DNA of 64,000 nucleotides from Microbacterium sp. MF43 (GTDB taxonomy: Bacteria > Actinomycetota > Actinomycetes > Actinomycetales > Microbacteriaceae): the NCBI RefSeq assembly GCF_012847295.1, contig NZ_JABBDY010000001.1, positions 620,001 through 684,000 of the forward strand. Direction: 5' to 3'. The position numbers and the translations under genes were made by a program. How positions within the stretch are numbered: the stretch's first letter is position 1; every line of letters begins with the position of its first letter. The notes below the pieces were generated by a model. It worked only from the letters and a program-made list of their open reading frames with translations. It ran no database searches and was not told the DNA's origin. Of this stretch, positions 35,387-45,602 are shown one piece after another.

Positions 35387-36328
35387 TCAGGCCTCCACCG
35401 CGTAAGGCTGCGGGTCGCGCGGCGTGCGGGAGCCCCACGCGAGCAGTGCGAGTCCCGCGCCCAGAACGAACAGGCCGACGATCGCGAGCAGAGACAGCCG
35501 CTCGCCGAGCGCGACGATGCCCAGGACGCTGGCGGTGAGGGGTTCGCCGAGCGTCAGCGTGGCGGCCGTGGCGGCCGTGAGCCCGCTCAGCCCCCAGGTG
35601 AAGAGGACGTAGGCGACGGAGATCGTGGCGAGCCCGAGCCACAGGGTCATCACAACCCCGCTCGTCGTGCCCAGCCAGGCGAGATCGACGAACGGAAGCG
35701 CGAGGGCGCAGATGACGGCCGAGCTCGCGCCCATCGCCCCGACGACGGTGAACGGATCCCACCCCTCGTCGAGCAGTCGCCGCTGAGCGTTGGCGATCAC
35801 CGCGAAGGAGGCACCCGCGCCGATCGAGGCGAGAAGCCCGATCGGGTCGGTGCCGCCGACACTCCCGGTGCCGCCGGCCTCGCCGCCGACGCCGAGCAGC
35901 ACGACGCCGAGCGTGGCGAGAGCCGTGGCGCCGATCCACGTCGCCGACGGCATCCGCCTCGTGAGGGCCCACTCGAGCAGGCCGGCGAGGATGGGCGCCG
36001 ACCCGAGCGCCACGACCGTCGCGACCGCCACGCCGTTGCGCGCCGTGCCGAGGAAGAAGAGGGGCTGGTAGAGGGCGAGGCACGCACCGGTGAGGACCAT
36101 GAGTGACAGCGACCGCATCCCGAGTCGCGGGGCCGGCGCCGCGTCGACCGGTCGCCGGCGAGCGTGGCGTGCGGCGAGGAGGAAGGCGATGATCGCGAGA
36201 CCCGTTCCGCCGACGACCATCCGCATCACGCCGATCGACAGGGGCGTGGTGCCGTCTGGGCCGAGCGCCTGCGAGGTGCCCGTCGTGCCGAAGAGCATCG
36301 CGGCGGCGAGGACGGCGAGCACATGCAT
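35387..36328 (-). CDS. EamA/DMT-family permease
   Basis: 313 residues with ten predicted helices in two EamA halves. Typical segments are LFGTTGTSQALGPDGTTPLSIG near the N terminus, FFLGTARNGVAVATVVALGSAPILAG at the end of the first half, and TAATAATLTLGEPLTASVLGI in the second. Members export amino acids and other metabolites, and the substrate here is open. ATG 36328 is preceded by AGAACT at 7 bases. It diverges from cysS by 42 bases, in which each direction has a -10-like hexamer. It lies 43 bases upstream of the acetyltransferase on the same strand. Confidence 0.85.
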   Translation of the reverse strand: MHVLAVLAAAMLFGTTGTSQALGPDGTTPLSIGVMRMVVGGTGLAIIAFLLAARHARRRPVDAAPAPRLGMRSLSLMVLTGACLALYQPLFFLGTARNGVAVATVVALGSAPILAGLLEWALTRRMPSATWIGATALATLGVVLLGVGGEAGGTGSVGGTDPIGLLASIGAGASFAVIANAQRRLLDEGWDPFTVVGAMGASSAVICALALPFVDLAWLGTTSGVVMTLWLGLATISVAYVLFTWGLSGLTAATAATLTLGEPLTASVLGIVALGERLSLLAIVGLFVLGAGLALLAWGSRTPRDPQPYAVEA

Positions 36329-36370
36329 CGCACTCAGTTCTACCGGAAACCCGGCCGGTAGGCTGGTGCG

Positions 36371-37882
36371 GTGACGGTTCAGCTCTACGACAGCAAGGCG
36401 CAGGCCCTGCGCGACTTCGTTCCGCTCGACCCCTCGAACGTCACGATCTACGTCTGCGGACCCACCGTGCAGTCGGGCCCGCACATCGGGCATCTGCGCG
36501 GAGCGCTGAGCTTCGACATCCTGCGCCGCTGGCTCGCTCATCGCTATGAGCGCGTGACCTTCGTGCGCAATGTCACCGACATCGACGACAAGGTGCTCGC
36601 CAATGCGACCGACGGCGAGCCGTGGTGGGCGCTGGCCTACCGCATGGAGCTCGAGTTCACGCGCGCCTACACCGCGATCGGCATCCTCGCGCCCACGTAC
36701 GAGCCGCGCGCGACCGCATCGGTCCCGCAGATGCAGGAGCTCATCGCACGCCTGATCGAGGCCGGGCACGCGTATCCGGCGGCGCCGGGGACGGATGCCT
36801 CGGGCGACGTCTACTTCGATGTCAGATCGTGGCCCGGCTACGGTTCGCTCACGAACCAGTCTCTCGACGCGATGGAGCCGGCCGCTGACGCCGACCCCCG
36901 CGGCAAGCGCGACCCCCGCGACTTCGCGCTGTGGAAGGGGGCCAAGCCCGACGAGCCCGCGTCGGCGACGTGGGACTCGCCGTGGGGGCCGGGCCGGCCC
37001 GGCTGGCACATCGAGTGCTCGGCGATGTCGCGCCGCTATCTCGGTGCCGAGTTCGACATCCACGGCGGCGGTCTCGACCTGCGCTTCCCCCACCACGAGA
37101 ACGAGCTCGCGCAGTCCACCGCGGCCGGCGACGCATTCGCCCGCTACTGGGTGCACAACGGCCTCGTCACGGTCAACGGGCAGAAGATGTCGAAGTCCCT
37201 GTTCAACTTCGTGCTCGCCGATGACGCGCTCGCAGAGTTCGACCCGCTGGTCATCCGCTACGCCCTGCTGGCCGCGCACTACCGCTCCAGCCTGGACATC
37301 TCGCAGCGTGGATTCGACGAGGCCCGCGCGGCGGTCGATCGCATCCGCACGTTCCTCGAGCGGGTGCAGCGCATGCCGAGTCCGTTCGCGTGGAGCGCCG
37401 ACCGGCCCGACGGCTTCGATCCCGACGCCGAGCCTGCGCAGGGCGCGTCGTCGGAGGTCGGTGGCCCGGGGTCCGGCGAGATGCCCGAGGCGTTCGCATC
37501 GGCGATGGACGACGATCTCGGTGTTCCGCAGGCGCTGGCGGTCGTGCACGAGGCCGTCCGCACGGGCAATTCCGCGCTGGACGCCGGCGACGATGCCGGA
37601 GCGTGGGAGTGGGCGCTCCAGGTGCGGAGAATGACCGGCATCCTCGGGATCGACCCGCTGGATGAGCAGTGGACGGCGACGGATGCGCCAGCCGAGGCAT
37701 CCGCTCTGGACACCCTCGTGCAGACCATGCTCGTCCAGCGGGCGGACGCGCGGGCCGCGAAGGACTGGGCCGCGGCGGATCGCATCCGCGATGCCATCGC
37801 GGCCGCCGGCATCACTCTCGAAGACGGGCCGGACGGCACGCACTGGACACTCGACCCGCTGGAGCGGGCACGCCGGGCATGA
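36371..37882 (+). CDS. cysS: Cysteinyl-tRNA synthetase
   Basis: 503 residues; class I enzyme. VYVCGPTV-type opening ([19 protein letters not shown]) with HIGH at 38-41, zinc ligands Cys29 plus WHIECSAM and HHENE, and KMSKS in [12 protein letters not shown]. It charges tRNA-Cys. The related MshC of mycothiol synthesis differs in ending and length, so CysS is preferred. The C-terminal tail is of normal type ([25 protein letters not shown]). GTG 36371 has TAGGCT 6 bases upstream. An insert rich in Pro and Gly near residues 345-375 is longer than in most homologues. Confidence 0.97.
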   Translation: MTVQLYDSKAQALRDFVPLDPSNVTIYVCGPTVQSGPHIGHLRGALSFDILRRWLAHRYERVTFVRNVTDIDDKVLANATDGEPWWALAYRMELEFTRAYTAIGILAPTYEPRATASVPQMQELIARLIEAGHAYPAAPGTDASGDVYFDVRSWPGYGSLTNQSLDAMEPAADADPRGKRDPRDFALWKGAKPDEPASATWDSPWGPGRPGWHIECSAMSRRYLGAEFDIHGGGLDLRFPHHENELAQSTAAGDAFARYWVHNGLVTVNGQKMSKSLFNFVLADDALAEFDPLVIRYALLAAHYRSSLDISQRGFDEARAAVDRIRTFLERVQRMPSPFAWSADRPDGFDPDAEPAQGASSEVGGPGSGEMPEAFASAMDDDLGVPQALAVVHEAVRTGNSALDAGDDAGAWEWALQVRRMTGILGIDPLDEQWTATDAPAEASALDTLVQTMLVQRADARAAKDWAAADRIRDAIAAAGITLEDGPDGTHWTLDPLERARRA

Positions 37883-37903
37883 CCCGGCCGGAAAGGACGA
37901 CAG

Positions 37904-38893
37904 ATGGCTAAGCCAGGACGCCCCGGCGCTGCGAAGGGCAAGAAGGGCCCCACCAAGGGCACGGGCGGCAAGAACAAGCGCTCGCTCGAGGGTCGCGGCC
38001 CAACCCCCAAGGCGGAGGACCGCGCGTGGCACCCGGCCGGCAAGCGCAAAGCCGCCGCCGAGCGCTACGCGGCCGCCGGCGGCAAGGGCAAGCCCGCCGG
38101 CTCGTCGGGCCAGAACCGCTCGCCGCGCGCCAAGAAGGACGACGACACCGAGACGGTGACCGGCCGCAACTCGGTGCTCGAGGCGCTGCGCGCGAAGATC
38201 CCCGCGACCGCGTTCTACATCGCGCAGCGGGTCGAGATGGATGACCGCGTCAAGGAGATGCTGGCGATCGCGACGCACCGTGACATCCCCGTCATGGAGG
38301 TCACCCGTCCCGAGCTCGACCGCATGGCGGGGTTCGACGGCGTGCACCAGGGCGTCGCTCTCAAGGTTCCCCCGTACGAGTACGCGCATCCGCAGGACCT
38401 GCTCGAACAGGTCATCGACGCCGGCCGGACGCCGCTGTTCGTCGCCCTCGACGGCGTGACCGATCCGCGCAACCTCGGGGCGATCATCCGCTCGACGGCG
38501 GCCTTCGGCGGGCACGGCGTCATCGTCCCGCAGCGCCGTTCGGCGAGCGTCAACTCGGCGGCGTGGAAGACGAGCGCCGGCGCCGCCGCCCGCATCCCGG
38601 TCGCGATCGCGGCCAACCTCACGAGCATGCTCAAGGAGTTCAAGAAGCAGGGCGTGTTCATCCTCGGCCTCGACGGGGACGGGGACGTCTCGCTGCCCGG
38701 CCTGGAGCTCGCCGACCGCCCCGTGGTGATCGTCGTCGGCTCCGAGGGCAAGGGCCTGTCGCGGCTCGTCACCGAGACCTGCGACCAGATCGTGTCGATC
38801 CCGATCTCTGCCGCCACCGAATCGCTCAACGCCGGCATCGCGGCCTCCGTCGCGCTGTACCAGGTGGCGACGCTGCGGGGCGACAAGGGCTGA
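37904..38893 (+). CDS. rlmB: 23S rRNA 2'-O-methyltransferase RlmB (SpoU family)
   Basis: 329 residues. Methylates G2251 of 23S rRNA. The N-terminal 75 residues are a basic, Gly/Lys/Ala-rich tail (GKKGPTKGTGGKNKRS), common in actinobacterial RlmB. Then come a substrate-binding domain (VTGRNSVLEALRAKI) and the SPOUT knot with its three motifs: DPRNLGAIIRSTAAFGGHGV, VIVVGSEGKGLSRLV and IPISAATESLNAGIAASVALY. It follows cysS by 21 bases, with GGAAAGGA before ATG 37904. The cysS-rlmB order is standard in actinobacteria. Confidence 0.95.
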   Translation: MAKPGRPGAAKGKKGPTKGTGGKNKRSLEGRGPTPKAEDRAWHPAGKRKAAAERYAAAGGKGKPAGSSGQNRSPRAKKDDDTETVTGRNSVLEALRAKIPATAFYIAQRVEMDDRVKEMLAIATHRDIPVMEVTRPELDRMAGFDGVHQGVALKVPPYEYAHPQDLLEQVIDAGRTPLFVALDGVTDPRNLGAIIRSTAAFGGHGVIVPQRRSASVNSAAWKTSAGAAARIPVAIAANLTSMLKEFKKQGVFILGLDGDGDVSLPGLELADRPVVIVVGSEGKGLSRLVTETCDQIVSIPISAATESLNAGIAASVALYQVATLRGDKG

Positions 38894-38914
38894 GCGGATG
38901 CCGCAACCCGGCGT

Positions 38915-38930
38915 ATTCATGGGAATGAAT
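38915..38930. promoter_or_regulatory. Short palindrome before the oxidoreductase gene
   Basis: ATTCAT-GGGA-ATGAAT, an AT-rich 16-bp inverted repeat 48 bases before the next start codon in otherwise GC-rich DNA. It could be an operator for a MarR or HxlR regulator; no regulator gene is nearby. Confidence 0.4.
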
Positions 38931-38977
38931 CATCGGAAGCGCGGCTTGGGCATCACATAACCGTCGAAAGGGAGACC

Positions 38978-39619
38978 ATGGCACGCATCGCCGTCATCGG
39001 AGGAACCGGCTACGCCGGCAGCCACATCGTCGCGGAGGCGGTGAACCGCGGGCACACGGTGGTGTCCGTCGCTCGCACGGTTCCCGCGGAGCGGATCGAG
39101 GGCGCGACGTACATCGAGGGCACGCTCCTCGATGTCCCGAGCCTCGTGGCCGAGCTCGAAGGCGTCGATGTCGTGGTTGTGGCCGTTCCGGCTCGCGGTG
39201 ACATGGAGGGCAACGTCCGCTCGAATGTCGCCGAGCTCGCCGCAGAGCTCCCGGCCGATGTGCGCATCGGTGTCATCGGCGGTGCCGGTGGCAGTCTCAT
39301 CGCCCCCGGCGGTGAGCGTCTGGTCGACCAGCCGTCGTTCACGGAGGAGTACAAGCCCGAGGCGCTCGAAGCCATCGGCATCCTCGAGGACCTGCAGCAG
39401 GGTCCGGCATCGCGCGACTGGTTCTACGTCCACCCGGCCGGCGGCTTCGGCGCCTGGAACCCCGGGGAGCGGACCGGCTCCTACCGCGTCGGAGGCGACG
39501 TCCTCGTGACGGATGAGGACGGCGAGTCCTTCATCTCGGGCGCCGACCTGGCGGTGGCCGTCGTCGACGAGATCGAGGAGCCGAAGCACACGCGCGAGCG
39601 CTTCACCGTCGGCTACTGA
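38978..39619 (+). CDS. NAD(P)-binding reductase of the atypical SDR group
   Basis: 213 residues. Rossmann opening IAVIGGTGYAGSHIVAEAVNRGHTV with the GGTGYAG nucleotide loop (8-14), and VVVVAVPARGD as strand 4. It resembles YwnB/NmrA-like NAD(P)H-binding proteins. The usual Tyr-x-x-x-Lys pair of classical short-chain reductases is not seen, so it may reduce quinones or flavins, or act as a sensor. ATG 38978 has GAAAGGGAG 4 bases upstream. It has a short upstream palindrome (38915-38930). It converges with the DUF4032 gene with 6 bases between stops. Confidence 0.82.
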   Translation: MARIAVIGGTGYAGSHIVAEAVNRGHTVVSVARTVPAERIEGATYIEGTLLDVPSLVAELEGVDVVVVAVPARGDMEGNVRSNVAELAAELPADVRIGVIGGAGGSLIAPGGERLVDQPSFTEEYKPEALEAIGILEDLQQGPASRDWFYVHPAGGFGAWNPGERTGSYRVGGDVLVTDEDGESFISGADLAVAVVDEIEEPKHTRERFTVGY

Positions 39620-39625
39620 CGGCTC

Positions 39626-40933
39626 TCAGACGAGGTCGCGCCAGTCGATCTCTTCGTCCTCGTCCTCGACGACGGGCATGCTCGAGGTGATCACCGAGAG
39701 CGACACCGTTTCGGTGGGCGGGCCCATCAGCGTCGCCTCGTCGCGGCGGTGCCGCAGCACGTCGTCGATATAGCTGGTGAGCACCTCTGCGAGGGGCACG
39801 GACTTGCCTCGCGCCTGCGACATGTACCACCGGTGCTCGAGCACCTGGTGGAACACCTCGGCGGGCTCCAGCTTGGCGCGCAGGTCCCACGGAATCGCCT
39901 TGACGACCGGCTCGAACACGCGCGTGAGCCATTCGTGGGCCACCATCTCCTCGTCGTCGCCGAGGCGGGAGATGCGCGCGCGGAACTCGTCGAGGTCGTT
40001 GAGCAGGCGACGGGCCTGGTTCTCCTCGACATCGAGCCCGGTGAGTCGGATGAGCCGGCGCTGGTGGTGCCCGGCGTCGACGACCTTCGGCTGGATCGAC
40101 ACTCGCGTGCCGTCGGCGGTGGTCTTGATCGACATCTCGCCGATGTCGAAGCCGAGGTCGTTCAGCCGCTGTACGCGCTCGGTCAGGCGCCAGGCCTCCT
40201 CGGCGCCGAAGGACTCCTTGTCGGTCAGCGCCGCCCACAGCGCGTGATACGAAGAGACGATGCCGTCGGCGATGGCGATGGCATCGACGCCGCCCTCGAG
40301 GCGGCCGCCCGCCTCGAGATCCATGATCTCGCCGGCGATGTTCGTGCGGGCGACGTCGAGGTCGTGCGCACGCTGCCCTGGCGTCAGCCCGCTCTCATGC
40401 AGCTCGCCCGTCTCGGCGTCGACGAGGTATGCGGCGAACGCGCCGGCGTCGCGCCGGAACAGCGTGTTGGACAGCGAGACGTCGCCCCAGAAGAACCCGA
40501 CGTTGTGCAGCCGCACCAGCAGGGCCGCCAAGGCGTCGACCAGGCGGGTGGCGGTGTCGGGGCGGAGCACCTGCGTGAACAGCGCGCGATACGGGAGCGA
40601 GAACTTCAGGTGAGCGGTGACCAGCGCGGCGGGAAGCGGCTCACCCGAGGCATCCGTTCTCCCGGCGATCACCGCGACCCGCTGCACGCACGGAACATCG
40701 AGGCGGTCGAGGTTGCCGAGCATGTCGTACTCGCGACGTGCCATCTGCTCGGTGGTCTCCTTGATGGCCACGACGCGCCCCGACAGATTCGCGAAGCGCA
40801 CGAGATGACGCGAGATGCCCTTGGGCAGGTAGACGATGTTGCTCGACGGCCAGTCCGCGAGCGTCGTGGACCACGGCAAGGTCAGCAGGCCGGGATCCAC
40901 CCGGCTGGCAGTGATGCTCAGTGCGTCCCGCAC
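39626..40933 (-). CDS. DUF4032 protein with kinase-like N domain
   Basis: About 435 residues. Actinobacterial DUF4032 family. The first half looks like a small-molecule kinase fold: VVAIKETTEQMARREYDML carries a Lys and Glu in the ATP-site manner, LVRLHNVGFFWGDVSLSNTLFRRD resembles the catalytic G-D-x-x-x-x-N loop, and AYLVDAETGELHE the metal loop. The second half (about 230-435) is the DUF4032 C-terminal domain. Function is unknown, though an aminoglycoside- or LPS-kinase-like role is possible. The longest frame begins TTG 40957, inside the previous gene's terminator. GTG 40933 is preferred because AGGGGG lies about 6 bases upstream. Confidence 0.82.
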   Translation of the reverse strand: MRDALSITASRVDPGLLTLPWSTTLADWPSSNIVYLPKGISRHLVRFANLSGRVVAIKETTEQMARREYDMLGNLDRLDVPCVQRVAVIAGRTDASGEPLPAALVTAHLKFSLPYRALFTQVLRPDTATRLVDALAALLVRLHNVGFFWGDVSLSNTLFRRDAGAFAAYLVDAETGELHESGLTPGQRAHDLDVARTNIAGEIMDLEAGGRLEGGVDAIAIADGIVSSYHALWAALTDKESFGAEEAWRLTERVQRLNDLGFDIGEMSIKTTADGTRVSIQPKVVDAGHHQRRLIRLTGLDVEENQARRLLNDLDEFRARISRLGDDEEMVAHEWLTRVFEPVVKAIPWDLRAKLEPAEVFHQVLEHRWYMSQARGKSVPLAEVLTSYIDDVLRHRRDEATLMGPPTETVSLSVITSSMPVVEDEDEEIDWRDLV

Positions 40934-40952
40934 GGTCACCCCCCTGAGAATG

Positions 40953-40993
40953 CGCAACGGCGCGGGGGGAATTCTCCCACCCGCGCCGTTGCG
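40953..40993 (-). terminator. Terminator of the sugar ATPase gene
   Basis: A perfect 14-bp stem: CGCAACGGCGCGGG (40953-40966) with CCCGCGCCGTTGCG (40980-40993), 13-base loop. It lies 12 bases after the ATPase stop and just before DUF4032. Confidence 0.85.
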
Positions 40994-41004
40994 ACGGAAA
41001 TCGA

Positions 41005-42108
41005 TCAGGCCGAGACGACCGGCTTGTCGTTGAGGCGCTCGCCCGACTCGAGGTCGAACGCGTGCACGTGGCCGGCGGTCGCGGCGAGCGTGACGGTCTC
41101 ACCCGCGTGCGGGTGGCTGCGGCCGTCGACACGGGCGACGAGGTCGGTGCGCTTGCCGCCGATGTCGGTGTGCCCGTACAGGTAGCCGTCGGCGCCGAGC
41201 TCCTCGACGAGGTCGACGACCACCGACAGGCCCTTGCCGTCGGCCGGGCCGACCACGATGTCTTCGGGACGGACGCCGACGGTGACCTGGCTGCCGTGCG
41301 CGCGGCCGACGGTGTCGCGGTCGAGCGGAACGACCTCCGAGCCGAACTGCACGCCGCCTTCGGCGAGGTCGGCAGGGAAGAGGTTCATCGCGGGGGAGCC
41401 GATGAAGCCGGCGACGAACACGTTGTTCGGCTTCTCGTACAGGTCGCGCGGCGTGCCGACCTGCTGCAGGAGGCCGTCCTTGAGCACCGCGATGCGGTCG
41501 CCCATCGTGAGGGCCTCGGTCTGGTCGTGCGTGACGTAGACCGTGGTGACGCCCAGGCGGCGCTGCAGCGAGGCGATCTGGGTGCGGGTCTGGACGCGAA
41601 GCTTGGCGTCGAGGTTCGACAGCGGCTCGTCCATGAGGAAGACCTGCGGCTGACGGACGATGGCACGGCCCATGGCGACGCGCTGACGCTGACCGCCCGA
41701 GAGGGCCTTCGGCTTGCGGGTCAGGTACTGCTCGAGGTCGAGCAGCTTCGCAGCCTCGAGGACGCGGGCGGCGCGCTCCTCCTTGCCGACGCCGGCGATC
41801 TTCAGGGCGAAGCCCATGTTCTCGGCGACCGTCATGTGGGGGTACAGCGCGTAGTTCTGGAACACCATCGCGATGTCGCGGTCCTTCGGCGGGACGTCGG
41901 TGACGTCGCGGTCGCCGATGAGGATGCGGCCGGAGTTGACCTCTTCGAGTCCGGCCAGCATGCGCAGCGAGGTGGACTTTCCGCAGCCCGAGGGGCCGAC
42001 GAGGACCAGGAACTCGCCGTCGGCGATCTCGAGGTCGAGCTTGTCCACGGCGGGGCGCGTGCCCCCGGGGTACAGGCGGGTTGCGTTGTCGAACGTGACG
42101 GACGCCAT
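41005..42108 (-). CDS. Sugar ABC transporter ATPase, MsiK/UgpC type
   Basis: 367 residues. The ABC domain has Walker [11 protein letters not shown]-loop FQNYALYPHM, signature LSGGQRQRVAMGRAI, Walker B VFLMDEPLSNLDAKLR and switch YVTHDQTEALTMGD. The C-terminal regulatory (TOBE/OB) domain from about residue 240 includes TVGVRPEDIVVGP. Permease and binding-protein genes are absent nearby. In Streptomyces one such ATPase (MsiK) serves many CUT1 sugar importers, so this stand-alone gene is probably the shared ATPase. ATG 42108 has GGAGAAGAG upstream. The 225 bases before it and the DsbA-like gene contain no other feature I can see. Confidence 0.92.
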   Translation of the reverse strand: MASVTFDNATRLYPGGTRPAVDKLDLEIADGEFLVLVGPSGCGKSTSLRMLAGLEEVNSGRILIGDRDVTDVPPKDRDIAMVFQNYALYPHMTVAENMGFALKIAGVGKEERAARVLEAAKLLDLEQYLTRKPKALSGGQRQRVAMGRAIVRQPQVFLMDEPLSNLDAKLRVQTRTQIASLQRRLGVTTVYVTHDQTEALTMGDRIAVLKDGLLQQVGTPRDLYEKPNNVFVAGFIGSPAMNLFPADLAEGGVQFGSEVVPLDRDTVGRAHGSQVTVGVRPEDIVVGPADGKGLSVVVDLVEELGADGYLYGHTDIGGKRTDLVARVDGRSHPHAGETVTLAATAGHVHAFDLESGERLNDKPVVSA

Positions 42109-42333
42109 GTTTCTCTTCTCCTTCACCGGCAGGTACGTGCCGGACGATCCGTAGTGATGGAATGAGCGGGGGCTCTCCCGCACGCCCGCCATCGGGCGCA
42201 AGGACAAGTATGACACGGCTCGTATCGAGGCGCCGTCTGGGCATTTCCCAGGGTGGCTGGCTAGCATCGTCAACGGCCGATTCCCCCGATAGGCCCTGCC
42301 GGATTCCGGCCTCCTTCCGTCCCGAGAGGTTCC

Positions 42334-43293
<960 letters not shown>

Positions 43294-43344
43294 CGCCGAC
43301 GCCGTAACGTCGACGCCGTCGCCCATCGGTAGACTGGGCGCTCT

Positions 43345-43417
43345 GCCGACGTGGCGCAATTGGTAGCGCACCCGACTTGTAATCGGGCGGTTACGGGTTC
43401 AAGTCCCGTCGTCGGCT
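43345..43417 (+). tRNA. tRNA-Thr, anticodon UGU
   Basis: Acceptor GCCGACG/CGTCGGC, anticodon loop ACTTGTAAT with UGU (reads ACA), T arm ACGGG-TTCAAGT-CCCGT. A TAGACT hexamer 9 bases upstream of the mature 5' end is a likely -10 box. No CCA encoded. Confidence 0.96.
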
Positions 43418-43419
43418 CG

Positions 43420-44391
43420 ATGTCTTCGACCCCCGCGCCTCGCTCCGGCGCGCCCCGGAGCGTGCCCGCGTGGGTCGCACTGGCTGTCGCCGCTGCGATC
43501 GGCATGATGACGGCGGTCCAGGCCCGCGTGAACGGGCAGCTCGGCATCCGGCTGGACGACGGCTTCGTGGCGGCGGTGGTGTCGTTCGGCTCAGGGCTGC
43601 TCATCCTGATCGTGCTGTCGATCGCGCTTCCGACCGGTCGCGCCGGCTTCGCGAGGCTCGCGACGGGCGTGCGCACCGGCGGGATCCCGTGGTGGATGCT
43701 CGCGGGTGGCGCGGCCGGTGCGCTCACCGTCGCGACGCAGGGCCTCGCGGTCGGACTCATCGGCGTCTCGCTCTTCACCGTCGGCATCGTCGCGGGGCAG
43801 ACCGTCAGCGGACTCCTTCTGGATCGCGTCGGCTTCGGCCCGGCCGGCGTCGTGGCGGTGACGGTTCCGCGTCTGGTGGGCGGTGCGCTGGCGCTCGCCG
43901 CCGTGGCGCTCGCGCTGGTCGGCGACGGCCTGTCGAGCGTTCCCGCATGGATGCTCGTGCTGCCGTTCTTGGCCGGCATCGCGATCGCGTGGCAGCAGGC
44001 CACCAACGGACGCCTGCGTCAGCGGGTCGGCACGCCGTTGACGGCCACCCTCGTCAACTTCATCGGCGGCACTGTCATCCTCGCCGTCGCGGCCGTGGTG
44101 CACGTCGCCGCGGCAGGGCCGCCCCGCCCCTTCCCCGCTGAGGCGTGGCTCTACGTCGGCGGCGCGCTCGGCGTGGTGTACATCTTCCTGTCGGCGCTGA
44201 TCGTTCAGTACACCGGCGTGCTGCTGCTGGGTCTCGGAGCGGTGGTGGGGCAGCTGCTGATGTCGGTCCTGCTCGACGCGCTGTGGCCTGCCCCTGCGAG
44301 TCCGGGTGTCGCGCAGGAGATCGCGATGGTGACGGTCGCGCTCGCGTCAGTGGTCGTCGCCGCACTGCCGTGGCGACGACGAGCGAGATGA
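43420..44391 (+). CDS. DMT-family transporter, YdcZ/DUF606 duplicated type
   Basis: 323 residues with about ten membrane helices. Two tandem YdcZ units of about 145 residues: the first contains AIGMMTAVQARVNGQLGIRL and GIPWWMLAGGAAGALTVATQGLAVGLIGVSLFTVG, the second AIAWQQATNGRLRQRVGTPLTATLVNFIGGTVIL and GGALGVVYIFLSALIVQYTGVLLLGLGAVVGQLL. The two halves match each other in wording, showing internal duplication. Substrate unknown. ATG 43420 lies 2 bases after the tRNA, so the mRNA may come from tRNA readthrough and processing. Confidence 0.85.
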   Translation: MSSTPAPRSGAPRSVPAWVALAVAAAIGMMTAVQARVNGQLGIRLDDGFVAAVVSFGSGLLILIVLSIALPTGRAGFARLATGVRTGGIPWWMLAGGAAGALTVATQGLAVGLIGVSLFTVGIVAGQTVSGLLLDRVGFGPAGVVAVTVPRLVGGALALAAVALALVGDGLSSVPAWMLVLPFLAGIAIAWQQATNGRLRQRVGTPLTATLVNFIGGTVILAVAAVVHVAAAGPPRPFPAEAWLYVGGALGVVYIFLSALIVQYTGVLLLGLGAVVGQLLMSVLLDALWPAPASPGVAQEIAMVTVALASVVVAALPWRRRAR

Positions 44392-44486
44392 CGCCGCCGC
44401 GAGCGCGGACACCGCCGCACTCGCACCGCTGCGCTCGCGCCGACACGGGCACGCTCGGTTCACCCTGCGCCGAGGTGAGGCGTCGC

Positions 44487-45128
44487 TCAGTCCTCGGCCG
44501 GGTCCGGCTTCTGCTTCGTCCCGGAGGTCTGCCTCGGCATCCGTGAGATGAACTTTCGCGCCTCGACGCCCTTGCGTCGCCCGGGACGCGACCGCGACGG
44601 CTTCCCGCCCACATAGAGCCACCCCAGCAGCTCTTCGTTCTTGCCCAGACCGTGGGCCTTCGCCACGGCCTTCGACCGGGTGTAGTGCCCGGTGCGCCAG
44701 ATGACTCCCCACCCGGCCTCGTCGAGCAGGAGGCTCAGCACGTGTGCCACGCCGGACGCAACGGCCTCCTGCTCCCACCGCGGCACCTTGTCGCTCTTCT
44801 TGTAGCTGGCCACGACGGCGATCAGCAACGGCGCCCGCAGCGGCTTCGACGACGAACCCTTGTCTCCGTTCGCCTTGTTGATCGCCCGGCCCAGCCGCTC
44901 GCGGTCGGCTCCGCGGAGTTCGATGAGCCGCCACGGCGACAGCGACGAGTGATCGGCGACGCGTCCCGCTGCCGAGACGAGCGGGAGGAGCTCGGCGTGA
45001 GTAGGCGCCTCGTCGGTCACCTTCGACCACGATCGACGCGCGCGCACCGCCTCGAGGGCCGAGCCGGTGTGCGCCGTGGCCTCGCGCGTCGCGTCGGGCT
45101 CGCGCGGAGGCGTCGTGGCAGCCGTCAT
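44487..45128 (-). CDS. Nitroreductase-family flavoprotein
   Basis: 213 residues. The FMN-binding start AVRARRSWSKVTDEAPTHAELLPLVSAAGRVADHSSLSPWRLIEL has the nitroreductase shape, with RR-S as the phosphate contact and a later GVAHVLSLLLDEAGWGVIWRTG. Members reduce nitroaromatics, quinones or flavins with NAD(P)H. The C-terminal 35 residues are basic and variable (SRSRPGRRKGVEARK). ATG 45128 overlaps the msrB stop (ATGA), so it is cotranscribed with the methionine sulfoxide reductase, suggesting a redox-stress pair. Confidence 0.85.
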   Translation of the reverse strand: MTAATTPPREPDATREATAHTGSALEAVRARRSWSKVTDEAPTHAELLPLVSAAGRVADHSSLSPWRLIELRGADRERLGRAINKANGDKGSSSKPLRAPLLIAVVASYKKSDKVPRWEQEAVASGVAHVLSLLLDEAGWGVIWRTGHYTRSKAVAKAHGLGKNEELLGWLYVGGKPSRSRPGRRKGVEARKFISRMPRQTSGTKQKPDPAED

Positions 45129-45532
45129 GCCGCGTCGTCGGGCGTGAAGCTCAACGAGAGGGAGTTCATGCAGTAGCGGTCACCCGTCGGCGTGCCGAAC
45201 CCGTCGGGGAACACATGGCCGAGATGCGAGCCGCAGTTCGCGCAGCGCACCTCGGTGCGCACCATCCCGTGGCTGCGGTCCTCGATGAGCTCGACCGCCT
45301 CGGGTCGCACCGATTCGTAGAAGCTCGGCCAGCCGCAGTGCGAGTCGAACTTCGTGCCGCTCTTGAAGAGCTCGGCGCCGCACGCGGCGCAGGCGTACAG
45401 TCCGGCGCGGCTCTCGTCGAGGAGCTCACCGGTCCATGCCCGCTCGGTGCCCGCTTGACGCAGGACCGCGTACTGCTCGGGGGTCAGCTCGGCCCGCCAC
45501 TGGTCGTCGCTCTTCTCCACGGCGTAAGTCAT
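45125..45532 (-). CDS. msrB: Peptide-methionine (R)-S-oxide reductase
   Basis: 135 residues. Repairs methionine-R-sulfoxide in proteins. Catalytic Cys121 is in GDRYCMNSLSLSF. Zinc ligands Cys48/Cys51 (YACAACG) and Cys97/Cys100 (VRCANCG) are present, as is the HCGWPSF motif with an extra Cys66 that may resolve the sulfenic acid. Start ATG 45532, with TTGAAT 6 bases upstream as for leaderless genes and a GGAGG too close to serve as a ribosome site. It is first in a two-gene operon with the nitroreductase. Confidence 0.96.
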   Translation of the reverse strand: MTYAVEKSDDQWRAELTPEQYAVLRQAGTERAWTGELLDESRAGLYACAACGAELFKSGTKFDSHCGWPSFYESVRPEAVELIEDRSHGMVRTEVRCANCGSHLGHVFPDGFGTPTGDRYCMNSLSLSFTPDDAA

Positions 45533-45602
45533 GCCTCCATTCAACCCCAGTCCGGGCGGACCTGCTCCGCGCAGACCGGGCGTCCACCGCGAGAATGGGG
45601 GA

